Origin: Lachnoanaerobaculum gingivalis
Lineage (GTDB): Bacteria; Bacillota; Clostridia; Lachnospirales; Lachnospiraceae
DNA: 64,000 nucleotides
Direction: 5' to 3'
NCBI RefSeq assembly: GCF_003862475.1
Contig: NZ_RRCO01000002.1
Location: 62,001 to 126,000, forward strand
The notes below the pieces were generated by a model. The model was not told where the DNA came from, did no database searches, and saw only the letters and a list, made by a program, of their open reading frames with translations. The position numbers were made by a program, and so were the translations under genes. Of this stretch, positions 29,562 through 39,200 are shown piece after piece (position 1 is the stretch's first letter; each line of letters begins with the position of its first letter).

Positions 29562-29604
29562 AAAAAGTATGTAAGCCTGAAAGCTGAAAGCTTACATACT
29601 TTTT
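29562..29604 (+). terminator. Intrinsic terminator after fbp
   Basis: A perfect 15-bp stem (AAAAAGTATGTAAGC and its complement) with a 13-base loop ends in TTTTT. Confidence 0.9.
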
Positions 29605-29640
29605 GATTTTTAAACAAATTTAACGGAAAGTTGGTGAGAT

Positions 29641-30726
29641 ATGAGTACTGATACGGGCAAACACAGAAAAAGGAATTACAGACTTGATATATTTAAAGGT
29701 GTATTGATTTTTCTTGTGGTATTCGGACATTTTCTTTTGCCTGTAAAAGAAAGAGAATATGCACTTTTTAATAAACTTTTTTTCTTTATTTACAGCTTTC
29801 ATATGCCTGCATTTATATTTTTATCCGGATATCTTTATTATGATTCATGGAAAAGGAAGGGGACTAAATTAAAATCTGTTATTCCTCTTATAATGTTATT
29901 TTTAATGATGAAGATATTATTGCATATAAGTGATCTGTTATTTTATGGAGACAGGAATATAATTCCCGATTTTTTACATGAATCATCTACACCTTGGTAT
30001 ATATCGGCGCTTATTTTTTTCAGATTGTCACTATATCCTTTGGAGTTATTTTTGAAGTTGAATAAGAAAAAATTAACTTATGATGCTGTTACAATATATG
30101 TAACGGTATTGACAGTATTTTTTACGTTTTTTTCAATGCTTAACATGAATTGGCAGGTGAGAATAGATGATTTTTTATCTTTAGACAGGGTAGTATCTTT
30201 TGCTCCGTACTTTTATATCGGTATATTGTATAAAAAATACTCATCTGTAAGTAAGACTTCGATTTTTGAAGAAATAAATATGCGCTTTTTTGGAATAGGT
30301 GCTTTTTGTGTATTGGGCTTTTTGGTTTTCTTTAAATATATCAGATTTTATACTTTGATTTTCTACGGACCCTGGGGATATCGCATAGCTGAAAGAAACA
30401 TATTGCCTATATTTAAGGGTGTATTAAACCCGCTTAGAATTATATATATGCTGTATGCCTTGAGTACTTCTTATTTTATATTTGTAGCAACATCATTAAA
30501 GAAGAATTTTTTGACAAATATATTAAAAAGATTCGGTGTATACAGCTTGCCGATATTTGCATTTCACAGAATTATAAGAGATGCCTTTTCACATTTGTTA
30601 CTCGACAATTTTATATATCCTGTATTTGGTAAAATAACTATATTGATTATACTTTTGACGCTCTCTTTTTTGACATGTATGATATTAGGTAATGATAATA
30701 CAAACAGATTTTGCAGATTTAAATAA
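29641..30726 (+). CDS. Membrane acyltransferase (acyltransferase 3 family)
   Basis: This 361-residue protein has about ten membrane helices. The N-terminus RNYRLDIFKGVLIFLVVFGH carries the Asp/Lys segment and His typical of the acyltransferase-3 (OpgC/OafA/WecH-like) family, which O-acetylates or succinylates surface sugars. The acceptor is not readable from sequence. The last 70 bases lie inside the 228-bp repeat made by the insertion of the adjacent IS element, so the gene was left intact. Confidence 0.85.
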   Translation: MSTDTGKHRKRNYRLDIFKGVLIFLVVFGHFLLPVKEREYALFNKLFFFIYSFHMPAFIFLSGYLYYDSWKRKGTKLKSVIPLIMLFLMMKILLHISDLLFYGDRNIIPDFLHESSTPWYISALIFFRLSLYPLELFLKLNKKKLTYDAVTIYVTVLTVFFTFFSMLNMNWQVRIDDFLSLDRVVSFAPYFYIGILYKKYSSVSKTSIFEEINMRFFGIGAFCVLGFLVFFKYIRFYTLIFYGPWGYRIAERNILPIFKGVLNPLRIIYMLYALSTSYFIFVATSLKKNFLTNILKRFGVYSLPIFAFHRIIRDAFSHLLLDNFIYPVFGKITILIILLTLSFLTCMILGNDNTNRFCRFK

Positions 30727-30884
30727 TATAAGGCTCATACTTATTGAAAACGGTTTTCAGAGTATGAGTCTTTTTGTATGTAAAAATATGCAATAATTCG
30801 TGCAAATCAATGTAGTATTAGAATTGATATTTTCAAATTTCGTGTTATAATTTTTTGTATACAGTGATAAAGTTTTATCAATAT
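30657..30884 (+). repeat. 228-bp target-site duplication, left copy
   Basis: This segment is identical base for base to 32970-33197 and directly flanks the IS element. It contains the last 70 bases of the acyltransferase gene, its terminator (30732-30775) and a strong promoter (30824-30851). Confidence 0.92.
30732..30775 (+). terminator. Intrinsic terminator after the acyltransferase gene
   Basis: GGCTCATACT pairs with AGTATGAGTC, with an inner GAAAAC/GTTTTC stem, and is followed by TTTTT. A second copy lies at 33045-33088 because of the duplication. Confidence 0.85.
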
Positions 30885-30910
30885 CCCATCTTCAACAGTT
30901 TGAGAATAGA

Positions 30911-30956
30911 AAAGTGGCTTAAAACCCTGTATTTACAAGGCTTTAGCCACTTTTTT
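30911..30956 (+). terminator. Terminator inside the left end of the IS element
   Basis: AAAGTGGCT pairs with AGCCACTTT and is followed by a T run. It can stop plus-strand transcripts entering from the flanking promoter copy, and in the other direction can end the transposase message. Confidence 0.65.
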
Positions 30957-30985
30957 AAGTATCTAAAAAATGTTGTATGGAAAGT

Positions 30986-32848
30986 TCAAGTTGAAATCTT
31001 TTTTATTTTTTTATTTAAATCTTTTGGCTGATAGTATTTCTTGTCCAATTCTAGATTAAAGATAGCATTTAATGATGTTAGTACTTGTGAATTATCATAT
31101 GTTGACATATAGCATACATCTTCTAAATTAGCTACCTGCATATTGTTCAAAGTCTCTATAACATTCTCTACAGTGAAATGCGTTCCATACATATCCAGCT
31201 TCTTTTCCAGAATCCTATATATTAAAAGAACTGTGTAACAGACCATAAAGTGTGCTACTATTCGCTCTCTATTTTGATGAGATACAGGTCTGGCTGAAAA
31301 ATTGGTTTTCATTATTCTAAAGCAATCTTCTATCTTGTATCTGTTTGAGCTAATCTCTAAGATATACTTAACTGAATCTTCAAGATTTGTTGCCACTGCA
31401 TAGAATCCATCATACTTTTCTTCTTCATTTATGGCTTCTTGGTTAAGTTCGTAGGTATCTACAGCTGTTTCACCGGAGGATGTTGATGTGGTTCGTTTTA
31501 TAAAACGAGTTATATCATTTGCCCCTTTTTTATAGGTTTCGGGATCCAGCTTAGTAAGGAGCTTCTTAGCCCTTTCTATCTGGCGATTTCGTATAAATCT
31601 TTGATATTCCATCATTTTTCTTGAGAATGAGACAATGATTTTTTGTGGAACTACGGCCTTTGACTTAACTTTCTTAATAGTACCATTCTTACATGCCTTT
31701 TCTTCATAAAGTCCAAGGTCAAATGCCTTATCAGCAGGGATTATCTTGTATATCCTATCATCGTACAGTTCTGCATTAACTTTATCAAACATATCAAAAT
31801 CTTTCATTTGCTGAATAGTTGCAGGTTTATCATTAGATAATAGGCGATAATCAATATCACTAAAAATAGCTTCTTTTAACGTATTAGAAAGCATCTTTAT
31901 GGATTGAGTAACAATAAAAGCTCTGCCACCCATAGAATTAAAATTTCTGATATTTAAAGACCCAAGACCGGCATCAGCACAATAAATAAACTTTTTGCCC
32001 TTAAACATAGTTATTAGCTTTTGTTCTAAAGGAATAGCAGTAGTTTGCTCATTATCAGAACCGGAAGTAATGCACATAGATAGTGGTATTCCATCTTTGT
32101 CCATAAATAGTCCCATTTGTACAATAGGATTTGGTCTATGTTCTTTACTCACACCATATTTTCGTAGACCTTTAGTCACTTCACCGGTTACCGGATCAAT
32201 ATAATCTTCGTCATTTGATTCTATTTCAAAGTAATAGTTTGAGCAGTCAAAAAAACATACCGAGGTATCTCTCTTTATTAATTTCGTACTTGCATCATAT
32301 AGATGAGAAATATACTCATCGTAATGATCATACATGATGTCAAGTGTACGAAGAATGTGTTCGTAACCAAATGTGGGTTGCTCATAAAAGCTAACAAGAT
32401 TCTGATGAGTACCTAGCTTGGAGTCAGGATTAAGTATACGAGAATAAGTTAGGAATCTATTTACCAGATTTGGGTCAAACTGTATTCTAGTATCTTTTAT
32501 TATATTTTTGAAGAAGGCACCAATCTTAAGATCATGGTAAATTTGCTGAAGGAAAAAATATCCTATGTTTAAAAGTTTAGACTTAGATACTAAATCATCT
32601 TGATAGGTGATTTTTTCATTAAAGTCAAACTTAAAATCTAAAGCTACCGATTTATTGTTTTTTAACTCCTCATTATATCTTTTGACCTCATCAAGAGCGT
32701 AAGCCAGAGGGTCAGCGGTAGTTTTTAGAAGTTCGGAATGTTTTCCTATGCGAACCACATTTTTAGTAGTAGTCTTTTTTCCGTTTCGGATTCCTCTTTG
32801 AATAAAATAAGTAGGATCCTTCGATTTTTTGTCATACCAAAGTTTCAT
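30986..32848 (-). CDS. IS1634-family DDE transposase
   Basis: This 620-residue transposase is intact. The N-terminus MKLWYDKKSKDPTYFIQRGI and the middle segments CFFDCSNYYFEIES (first catalytic Asp), FIYCADAGLGSLNIRN (second Asp) and YKIEDCFRIMKTNFSARPV (catalytic Glu) fit the IS1634 branch of the IS4-like DDE enzymes. A TTGTAT-17-TATAAT promoter lies so close upstream (the -10 box is 32854-32859) that the message would be nearly leaderless; only a weak GAAG precedes the ATG. The gene's completeness and the perfect flanking repeats suggest a recent insertion. Confidence 0.95.
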   Translation of the reverse strand: MKLWYDKKSKDPTYFIQRGIRNGKKTTTKNVVRIGKHSELLKTTADPLAYALDEVKRYNEELKNNKSVALDFKFDFNEKITYQDDLVSKSKLLNIGYFFLQQIYHDLKIGAFFKNIIKDTRIQFDPNLVNRFLTYSRILNPDSKLGTHQNLVSFYEQPTFGYEHILRTLDIMYDHYDEYISHLYDASTKLIKRDTSVCFFDCSNYYFEIESNDEDYIDPVTGEVTKGLRKYGVSKEHRPNPIVQMGLFMDKDGIPLSMCITSGSDNEQTTAIPLEQKLITMFKGKKFIYCADAGLGSLNIRNFNSMGGRAFIVTQSIKMLSNTLKEAIFSDIDYRLLSNDKPATIQQMKDFDMFDKVNAELYDDRIYKIIPADKAFDLGLYEEKACKNGTIKKVKSKAVVPQKIIVSFSRKMMEYQRFIRNRQIERAKKLLTKLDPETYKKGANDITRFIKRTTSTSSGETAVDTYELNQEAINEEEKYDGFYAVATNLEDSVKYILEISSNRYKIEDCFRIMKTNFSARPVSHQNRERIVAHFMVCYTVLLIYRILEKKLDMYGTHFTVENVIETLNNMQVANLEDVCYMSTYDNSQVLTSLNAIFNLELDKKYYQPKDLNKKIKKIST

Positions 32849-32969
32849 ACTTCATTATATCATATAATACAACAAAATACAACAATAAAATAAAAGAAAT
32901 TTGACACAGAAAACCCTTTATTTATAAGGCTTTAGAGGCTGTTTGCATGTAACAAACTGTTGAAGACCC

Positions 32970-33197
32970 GACGCTCTCTTTTTTGACATGTATGATATTA
33001 GGTAATGATAATACAAACAGATTTTGCAGATTTAAATAATATAAGGCTCATACTTATTGAAAACGGTTTTCAGAGTATGAGTCTTTTTGTATGTAAAAAT
33101 ATGCAATAATTCGTGCAAATCAATGTAGTATTAGAATTGATATTTTCAAATTTCGTGTTATAATTTTTTGTATACAGTGATAAAGTTTTATCAATAT
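32970..33197 (+). repeat. 228-bp target-site duplication, right copy
   Basis: This is identical to 30657-30884. It carries an orphan copy of the acyltransferase 3' end, its terminator and the promoter that now serves asrABC. Confidence 0.92.
33137..33164 (+). promoter_or_regulatory. Promoter for asrABC (duplicated)
   Basis: TTGATA (33137-33142) and TATAAT (33159-33164) are spaced by 16 bases, and TGT before the -10 box makes it an extended -10 promoter. An identical copy at 30824-30851 points into the IS element. Confidence 0.72.
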
Positions 33198-33291
33198 GTA
33201 TTGAAGTTTGGCTATGCATCGGTATTTAGAGTTTAAATATGATTAAGCTTTACCGTATCGATGAAGATAGTGCAGTAATAAAGGAGAAAGT

Positions 33292-34326
33292 ATGGGGAAA
33301 AGGGGTTATATATTTTTACCCGGTGGATTCAATAAAGTAATTGAGGAATTATCAAAAAGCTACCGTATTTACGCACCTGTGCTCAAGGTGGGAGAAGGAA
33401 GGTTTACAGATACCGACGTAGTAAGATATGATTTTGTAAAAGAGGCTTCAGAGATCGAGCTTGATAAAAAATCCGATTATTCATTTAAGGAGATTTTGAC
33501 ACCTCTGTCACAGACATTGTTTTTCTTTACGGAAAATGATGTAAAAGAGTCTGAAATAGACGAGAGAGAGGTTTTGGTATTTTTAAGAAGCTGTGATCTT
33601 AATGCGTTAAAAAGGCTTGATCAGATATATCTTCACAATGGAAGAGAAGAAGATTATTTTTATGCAAGAATCAGAGATAAAGTGAAATTTGTTCTTATGG
33701 GTTGTGCTCATTCATATGAGGACTGTTTCTGTGTAGATATGGGTACAAATCGTGCAGATGATTTGGATTACAGTTTTTCTGTGGATTATATAGACAACCG
33801 GTTTCATTGTCAGTTAAAAGACAGTGTTCTTGAAGATGTATTTACAAATAACGCCTTAAAAGAGCAGGATATTACTCCAAGATTTGTAACTGAAAATGAA
33901 ACAAGAGTGCAATTGCCTGACAGCGTACCTCTTTCAATATTTACATCCGATATGTGGGAGGAATATAACACAAGATGTATAGGATGCGGAAGATGTAACT
34001 ATGTGTGTCCTACATGTACTTGTTACACAATGCAGGATGTATATTATACAGATAACGGCAGAGTTGGAGAAAGAAGAAGAGTCAATGCTTCATGTATGGT
34101 AGACGGATATACAAATGTTGCAGGCGGTGGAGAATACAGGAAAAAGTATGGTGAGCGCATGAGATTTAAAACCATGCATAAGATATATGATTTTAAAAAG
34201 AGATTCGGCTACAATATGTGTGTAGGATGCGGAAGATGTGACACCGTATGTCCTGAGTATATCTCATTTTCAAATATAATAAATAAAGTAACAGCTAAGA
34301 CATTGGAGGTGCAGAATGAGAAATAA
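33292..34326 (+). CDS. asrA: Anaerobic sulfite reductase subunit A
   Basis: This 344-residue iron-sulfur subunit relays electrons to the sulfite-reducing subunit. The C-terminal third has two ferredoxin clusters: CIGCGRCNYVCPTCTC and CVGCGRCDTVCPEY. It begins behind AAGGAG, about 130 bases after the promoter, and overlaps asrB by 11 bases. The asrABC set lets the cell reduce sulfite to sulfide with NADH. Confidence 0.94.
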   Translation: MGKRGYIFLPGGFNKVIEELSKSYRIYAPVLKVGEGRFTDTDVVRYDFVKEASEIELDKKSDYSFKEILTPLSQTLFFFTENDVKESEIDEREVLVFLRSCDLNALKRLDQIYLHNGREEDYFYARIRDKVKFVLMGCAHSYEDCFCVDMGTNRADDLDYSFSVDYIDNRFHCQLKDSVLEDVFTNNALKEQDITPRFVTENETRVQLPDSVPLSIFTSDMWEEYNTRCIGCGRCNYVCPTCTCYTMQDVYYTDNGRVGERRRVNASCMVDGYTNVAGGGEYRKKYGERMRFKTMHKIYDFKKRFGYNMCVGCGRCDTVCPEYISFSNIINKVTAKTLEVQNEK

Positions 34327-35107
34327 TCCTTATATTCCTTTTCCGTCAAAGATTTTAGATGTTATTAAACATACAGAGAAAGAATACACATTCAGGCTTG
34401 AATTTAAAGGTGATGTAAAGCCGGGACAGTTCTTTGAAGTTTCAATCCCAAAATTCGGTGAGGCACCTATTTCCGTAAGCGGAATAACAGAAAACAGTAT
34501 AGATTTGACTATCCGTAAGGTGGGAAGAGTTACTGATGAGGTTTTTGAAAATTATATCGGTGATACCCTGCTTCTTCGAGGTCCGTACGGTAACGGATTT
34601 GATGTTGATAAATATATTAACGGAGAATGTGTGGTTGTAGCCGGAGGTACCGGAGTTTCTCCTGTACGCGGAGTTATCAACGCGCTTGGTGAAAGTAAAG
34701 ATTCAAAGGATAAACATGTAATACTCGGATTCAGAAGCCCTGATGATATGCTTTTTAGAGACGATATTATCAGATGGGAATCTCAAATGAATCTTATTTT
34801 AACAATGGATAAGGAAGCAGAAGGCTATACAGGAAATGTCGGCCTTGTAACAAAGTTCATTCCGGAACTTAAATTAAAAGATATTGAAACCGCACAGGCT
34901 GTGGTAGTCGGACCTCCTGCAATGATGAAGTTTTCGGTAATAGAGCTTTTAAAGCTTGGTTTTAAGGAGGAGAACATCTGGGTTTCATATGAGAGAAAGA
35001 TGTGCTGCGGTATCGGTAAATGTGGACATTGTAAGGTTAATGATACTTATATTTGTCTTGACGGACCGGTATTTAATTATGTTGACAGTAAGTCTTTGAT
35101 TGATTAG
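34316..35107 (+). CDS. asrB: Anaerobic sulfite reductase subunit B
   Basis: This 263-residue FAD/NAD-binding subunit feeds electrons from NADH. It has the ferredoxin-reductase fold: the flavin segment TIRKVGRVTDEVF, the nucleotide motif VVAGGTGVSPVRG, and a C-terminal Cys set (CCGIGKCGHCK then YICLDGP) that binds a 2Fe-2S cluster as in PyrK. It overlaps asrA and ends 10 bases before asrC. Confidence 0.94.
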   Translation: MRNNPYIPFPSKILDVIKHTEKEYTFRLEFKGDVKPGQFFEVSIPKFGEAPISVSGITENSIDLTIRKVGRVTDEVFENYIGDTLLLRGPYGNGFDVDKYINGECVVVAGGTGVSPVRGVINALGESKDSKDKHVILGFRSPDDMLFRDDIIRWESQMNLILTMDKEAEGYTGNVGLVTKFIPELKLKDIETAQAVVVGPPAMMKFSVIELLKLGFKEENIWVSYERKMCCGIGKCGHCKVNDTYICLDGPVFNYVDSKSLID

Positions 35108-35117
35108 TGAGGTAAAG

Positions 35118-36089
35118 ATGGATATTAATGTAAAAAAGCTTAAAAAAAATGCCTTTCGTGTTTCTAAGGTACGCGGTGAGACAGCTTCCAGAATAAGAAT
35201 GCCAGGTGGATATATAGATGCCGAGAGTTTAAAGAGAATTGCAGAAGTTGCGGATAAGTACGGAAACGGAAGCATTTTTCTTACAAATCGTCAGGGCGTT
35301 GAGATTCCTGGTATCAAAATATCGGATATGGATGCCGTAAATAAAGAAATACAGCTTATTATCGATAATGAGGGAACGAATCAGGAAAAGAGAGATACGG
35401 GATATGCAGCTTCAGGAACAAGAAATGTAGTTGCCTGTCCGGGTAAGAGACTTTGCCCTTATGGAAATTACGACACTACAGAGTTTGCAAGAAAAATGGA
35501 AAAGCAGATTTTCCCTAATAATCTACATTTCAAGGTTGCATTTACAGGTTGTTCAAATGATTGCGCCAAGGTTCGTATGAATGATTTCGGCATTATGGGT
35601 ATGACGGAACCGCAGTATGACCCTGACCGCTGTGTTACATGTGAGGCGTGTGTAAAGGGATGTAAGGCTAAAAGTGTGGATGCTCTTAAAGTTGTTAACG
35701 GAAAGATAGTAAGAAACACGGAAAAATGTATCGGATGCGGTGTATGTATTACAGTCTGCCCTACAAGAGCATGGACAAGAAGTAAGGAGAAGTACTACAG
35801 ACTGGTTTTACTTGGCAGAACCGGAAAGAAAAATCCAAGAATGGCTGAGGATTTTATTAAATGGGTGGATGAAGACAGTATTCTTAAGATTGTAAAAAAT
35901 GCATATTCATATGTTGAAAAATATATTGATCCGAATGCACCTGACGGTAAAGAGCATGTCGGATATATAGTTGACAGAACCGGCTTTGAAGAATTTTATA
36001 AATGGATTATGGAAGACGTGAACTTAGGGCCGAAGGCGGAAGTTGCAAAGACAATGTATTGGGGCGGTAAGCACTACGACCATGAATAA
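35118..36089 (+). CDS. asrC: Anaerobic sulfite reductase subunit C (siroheme catalytic subunit)
   Basis: This subunit of about 323 residues reduces sulfite at a siroheme-4Fe-4S centre. The siroheme cysteines are in CPGKRLC and CSNDC, separated by about 38 residues. Two added ferredoxin motifs follow (CVTCEACVKGC and CIGCGVCITVC). I choose the ATG at 35118, six bases after the GTGAGG site, over an upstream in-frame TTG at 35100. A hairpin with a T-rich tail follows at 36093. Confidence 0.94.
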   Translation: MDINVKKLKKNAFRVSKVRGETASRIRMPGGYIDAESLKRIAEVADKYGNGSIFLTNRQGVEIPGIKISDMDAVNKEIQLIIDNEGTNQEKRDTGYAASGTRNVVACPGKRLCPYGNYDTTEFARKMEKQIFPNNLHFKVAFTGCSNDCAKVRMNDFGIMGMTEPQYDPDRCVTCEACVKGCKAKSVDALKVVNGKIVRNTEKCIGCGVCITVCPTRAWTRSKEKYYRLVLLGRTGKKNPRMAEDFIKWVDEDSILKIVKNAYSYVEKYIDPNAPDGKEHVGYIVDRTGFEEFYKWIMEDVNLGPKAEVAKTMYWGGKHYDHE

Positions 36090-36092
36090 TTG

Positions 36093-36123
36093 ACCTTAAA
36101 ATAAGATTTTAAAGGTTTTATTG
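36093..36123 (+). terminator. Probable terminator after asrC
   Basis: ACCTTAAAAT pairs with ATTTTAAAGGT (one bulged base), followed by a T-rich stretch. The stem is AT-rich, so it may be weak. Confidence 0.55.
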
Positions 36124-36147
36124 TTTAAAAAAGGAAACAAAAGCTGT

Positions 36148-36165
36148 TGTACTAAGAATAGTACA
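36148..36165. promoter_or_regulatory. Candidate operator upstream of nifJ
   Basis: TGTACTA-AGAA-TAGTACA is a perfect 7+7 dyad, 20 bases upstream of the nifJ -35 box. The placement suits an activator, but the protein is unknown. Confidence 0.45.
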
Positions 36166-36185
36166 CAAAATACATACATAATTAT

Positions 36186-36213
36186 TTGCAAATATTTTTT
36201 AAATTGGTATAAT
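36186..36213 (+). promoter_or_regulatory. SigA-type promoter for nifJ
   Basis: TTGCAA (36186-36191) and TATAAT (36208-36213) are spaced by 16 bases, 68 bases before the start. Confidence 0.7.
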
Positions 36214-36280
36214 GAGATACGAAAAACTAATATTTTATTATTATAAATATTATAAAGAATTACTTAGTAGGAGGAATTAA

Positions 36281-39200
36281 ATGGCTAAGAGACAAATGAA
36301 GACCATGGATGGTAATCAGGCAGCTGCTCATGCATCATATGCGTATACTGATGTTGCTGCAATTTATCCGATAACACCATCATCTGTCATGGCGGAGCAC
36401 ACCGACGAGTGGGCAACAGAGGGTAGAAAGAATATTTTCGGCCAGACTGTACAAGTTACAGAAATGCAATCAGAGGCAGGTGCTGCAGGTGCAGTTCATG
36501 GTTCTCTTTCAGCTGGAGCTTTAACTACAACATATACAGCTTCACAGGGCCTTCTTCTTATGATCCCAAATATCTATAAGATAGCAGGTGAGCAGCTTCC
36601 GGCAGTTATTAACGTTTCTGCACGTGCTATTGCAACACATGCACTTAGTATTTTCGGTGATCATTCAGATGTTTACGCTTGTCGTCAGACAGGTGCGGCA
36701 ATGCTCTGTTCATCATCAGTTCAGGAGGTTATGGATTTAACACCTGTTTCACACTTATCAGCGTTGAAGGGTAAAGTTCCTTTCATCAACTTCTTTGACG
36801 GATTCAGAACATCACACGAGATTCAGAAGATTGAATCTTGGGATTATGAGGACCTTAAGGATATGGCAGATATGGATGCTATAGCTGCTTTCAGAAAGAA
36901 TGCGCTTAATCCGAACCGTCCTGTAGAGAGAGGTTCAGCACAGAACCCTGATATCTTCTTCCAGGCAAGAGAAGCAAGCAATCCTTATTATGATGCATTA
37001 CCCGGAATCGTTCAGGAGTATATGGATAAGGTTAACGCTAAGATCGGTACAGATTATAAATTATTTAACTACTATGGTGCTGCTGATGCTGAGACAATCA
37101 TCATCGCTATGGGTTCAGTTAACGATACAATAGAAGAGACAATTGATTATCTTTTAAAGCAGGGTGAGAAGGTCGGAGTAGTTAAGGTTAGACTTTACAG
37201 GCCTTTCAGTGCAGAGGCACTTATTAACGCTATCCCTGACAGTGTTAAGAGAATTCAGGTTCTTGACAGAACAAAGGAGCCGGGTTCACTCGGTGAGCCG
37301 CTTTGGCTTGATGTTGTTGCAGCACTTAAGGGAACAAAGTTTGATGCCGTTCCTGTATTCAGCGGTCGTTACGGTCTTGGTTCAAAGGATACAACACCTG
37401 CTCAGATCGTTGCAACATTCCATAACACAGAGAAGAAGAGATTTACTATCGGTATCAATGATGATGTTACACATCTTTCACTTGATCCGGGACCTGCACT
37501 TGTTACAACACCTGAGGGAACTACAAACTGTAAGTTCTGGGGACTTGGTGCTGACGGTACTGTAGGTGCTAACAAGAACTCTATCAAGATTATCGGTGAT
37601 AACACAGATTTATATGCACAGGCATATTTTGATTATGACTCAAAGAAGTCAGGCGGTATTACAATGAGCCACTTGCGTTTCGGTAAGAAGCCTATTAAGT
37701 CAACATACCTTATCCGTAAGGCAAACTTTGTAGCATGTCATAACCCTGCATATATCAGAAAGTATAATATGGTACAGGAACTTGTTGACGGCGGTACTTT
37801 CTTACTTAACTGTACATGGTCGGATGCAGAGCTTGAAGAGCATATCCCGGGACAGGTTAAGAAGTATATCCACGATCACAAGATTAACTTCTACACAATT
37901 GACGGTGTAAAGATCGGTATTGCTACAGGTATGGGACCTACAAGAATTAACACAATTCTTCAGTCAGCATTCTTTAAGCTTTCAGCAATTATTCCTGAGG
38001 ATCAGGCTATTGACCTTATGAAGAAGGCTGCCGAGAAGACTTACGGAAGAAAAGGTGAGGACGTAGTTAAGAAGAACTGGGCAGCTATTGAAGAGGGTGC
38101 TAAGAATGTTCATAAGGTAGAGGTTCCTGCAAGCTGGGCTGATGCAAAGGATGAGGGTCTTGACTATGCAGTGCATACAGAGGGTAGAGAGGATGCAATC
38201 AAGTTTGCAAATACTATCCAGACAGCTGTAAGTGCGCAAGAGGGTAATAACCTTCCTGTATCTGCATTCGTTGACTATGCAGACGGTACAACACCTGTAG
38301 GTACAGCTGCATATGAGAAGCGTGGTATTGCCGTAAATATGCCTATCTGGAACAGTGATAACTGTATACAGTGTGGATTCTGTTCATATGTATGTCCTCA
38401 TGCTGTTATCAGAACAGTTGCTCTTACAGAGGATGAGGCAAATAATGCTCCTGAGGGAATGAGTATACTTCCGATGACAGGTATGCCAAACTACAAGTTT
38501 ACAGTAGCCGTATCAGCACTTGACTGTACAGGTTGCGGTTCTTGTGCCAATGTATGTCCCGGTAAGAAGGGCGAGAAGGCTCTTGTTATGGAGAGTATGC
38601 CGGAGAATGTACATAGACAGAAGTGGTTTGATTATGCAACAGCTACACCTGAGAAGGCTGAGGTTATTGCCAAGTTTAAGGAGACAACAGTTAAGGGTTC
38701 ACAGTACAAGAAGCCTTTACTTGAGTTCTCAGGTGCTTGTGCAGGTTGTGGTGAGACACCTTATGCAAGACTTATCACACAGCTCTTTGGTGACAGAATG
38801 TATATCGCAAATGCTACAGGTTGTTCATCAATCTGGGGTAACTCTTCACCTTCAACACCATATACGGTAAATGATAAGGGACATGGTCCTGCTTGGTCCA
38901 ACTCTTTGTTCGAGGACAACGCCGAGTTCGGTTACGGTATGTTCCTTGCAAATGAGGCTATTAGAAAGGGACTTAAGTCAAAGGTAGAGGCTATCGCAGA
39001 GAACGGTTCAGATGATCTTAAGGCTGCAGCTAAGGAATACCTTGATACATTTACTGTAGGTGCACTCAACGGTACAGCAACAGATAAACTTGTAGCTGAG
39101 CTTGAGAAGTTAAATACAGCTGAAGCTAAGGAAATTTTAGACAATAAGGACTTCTTATCAAAGAAGAGCCAGTGGATCTTCGGTGGTGACGGTTGGGCTT

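Larger units (their letters stand above)
30885..32969 (-). mobile_element. Complete IS1634-family insertion sequence
   Basis: The element of about 2085 bp carries one intact transposase gene. Its ends share the inverted sequence TCTTCAACAGTTTG, at 30889-30902 and inverted at 32953-32966, with a few extra outer bases at each side. It is bounded by identical 228-bp direct repeats. Long, variable target duplications are a reported trait of IS1634 and its relatives. Just inside each end lies a 25-base direct repeat (30922-30946 and 32911-32935, two mismatches). Confidence 0.9.
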
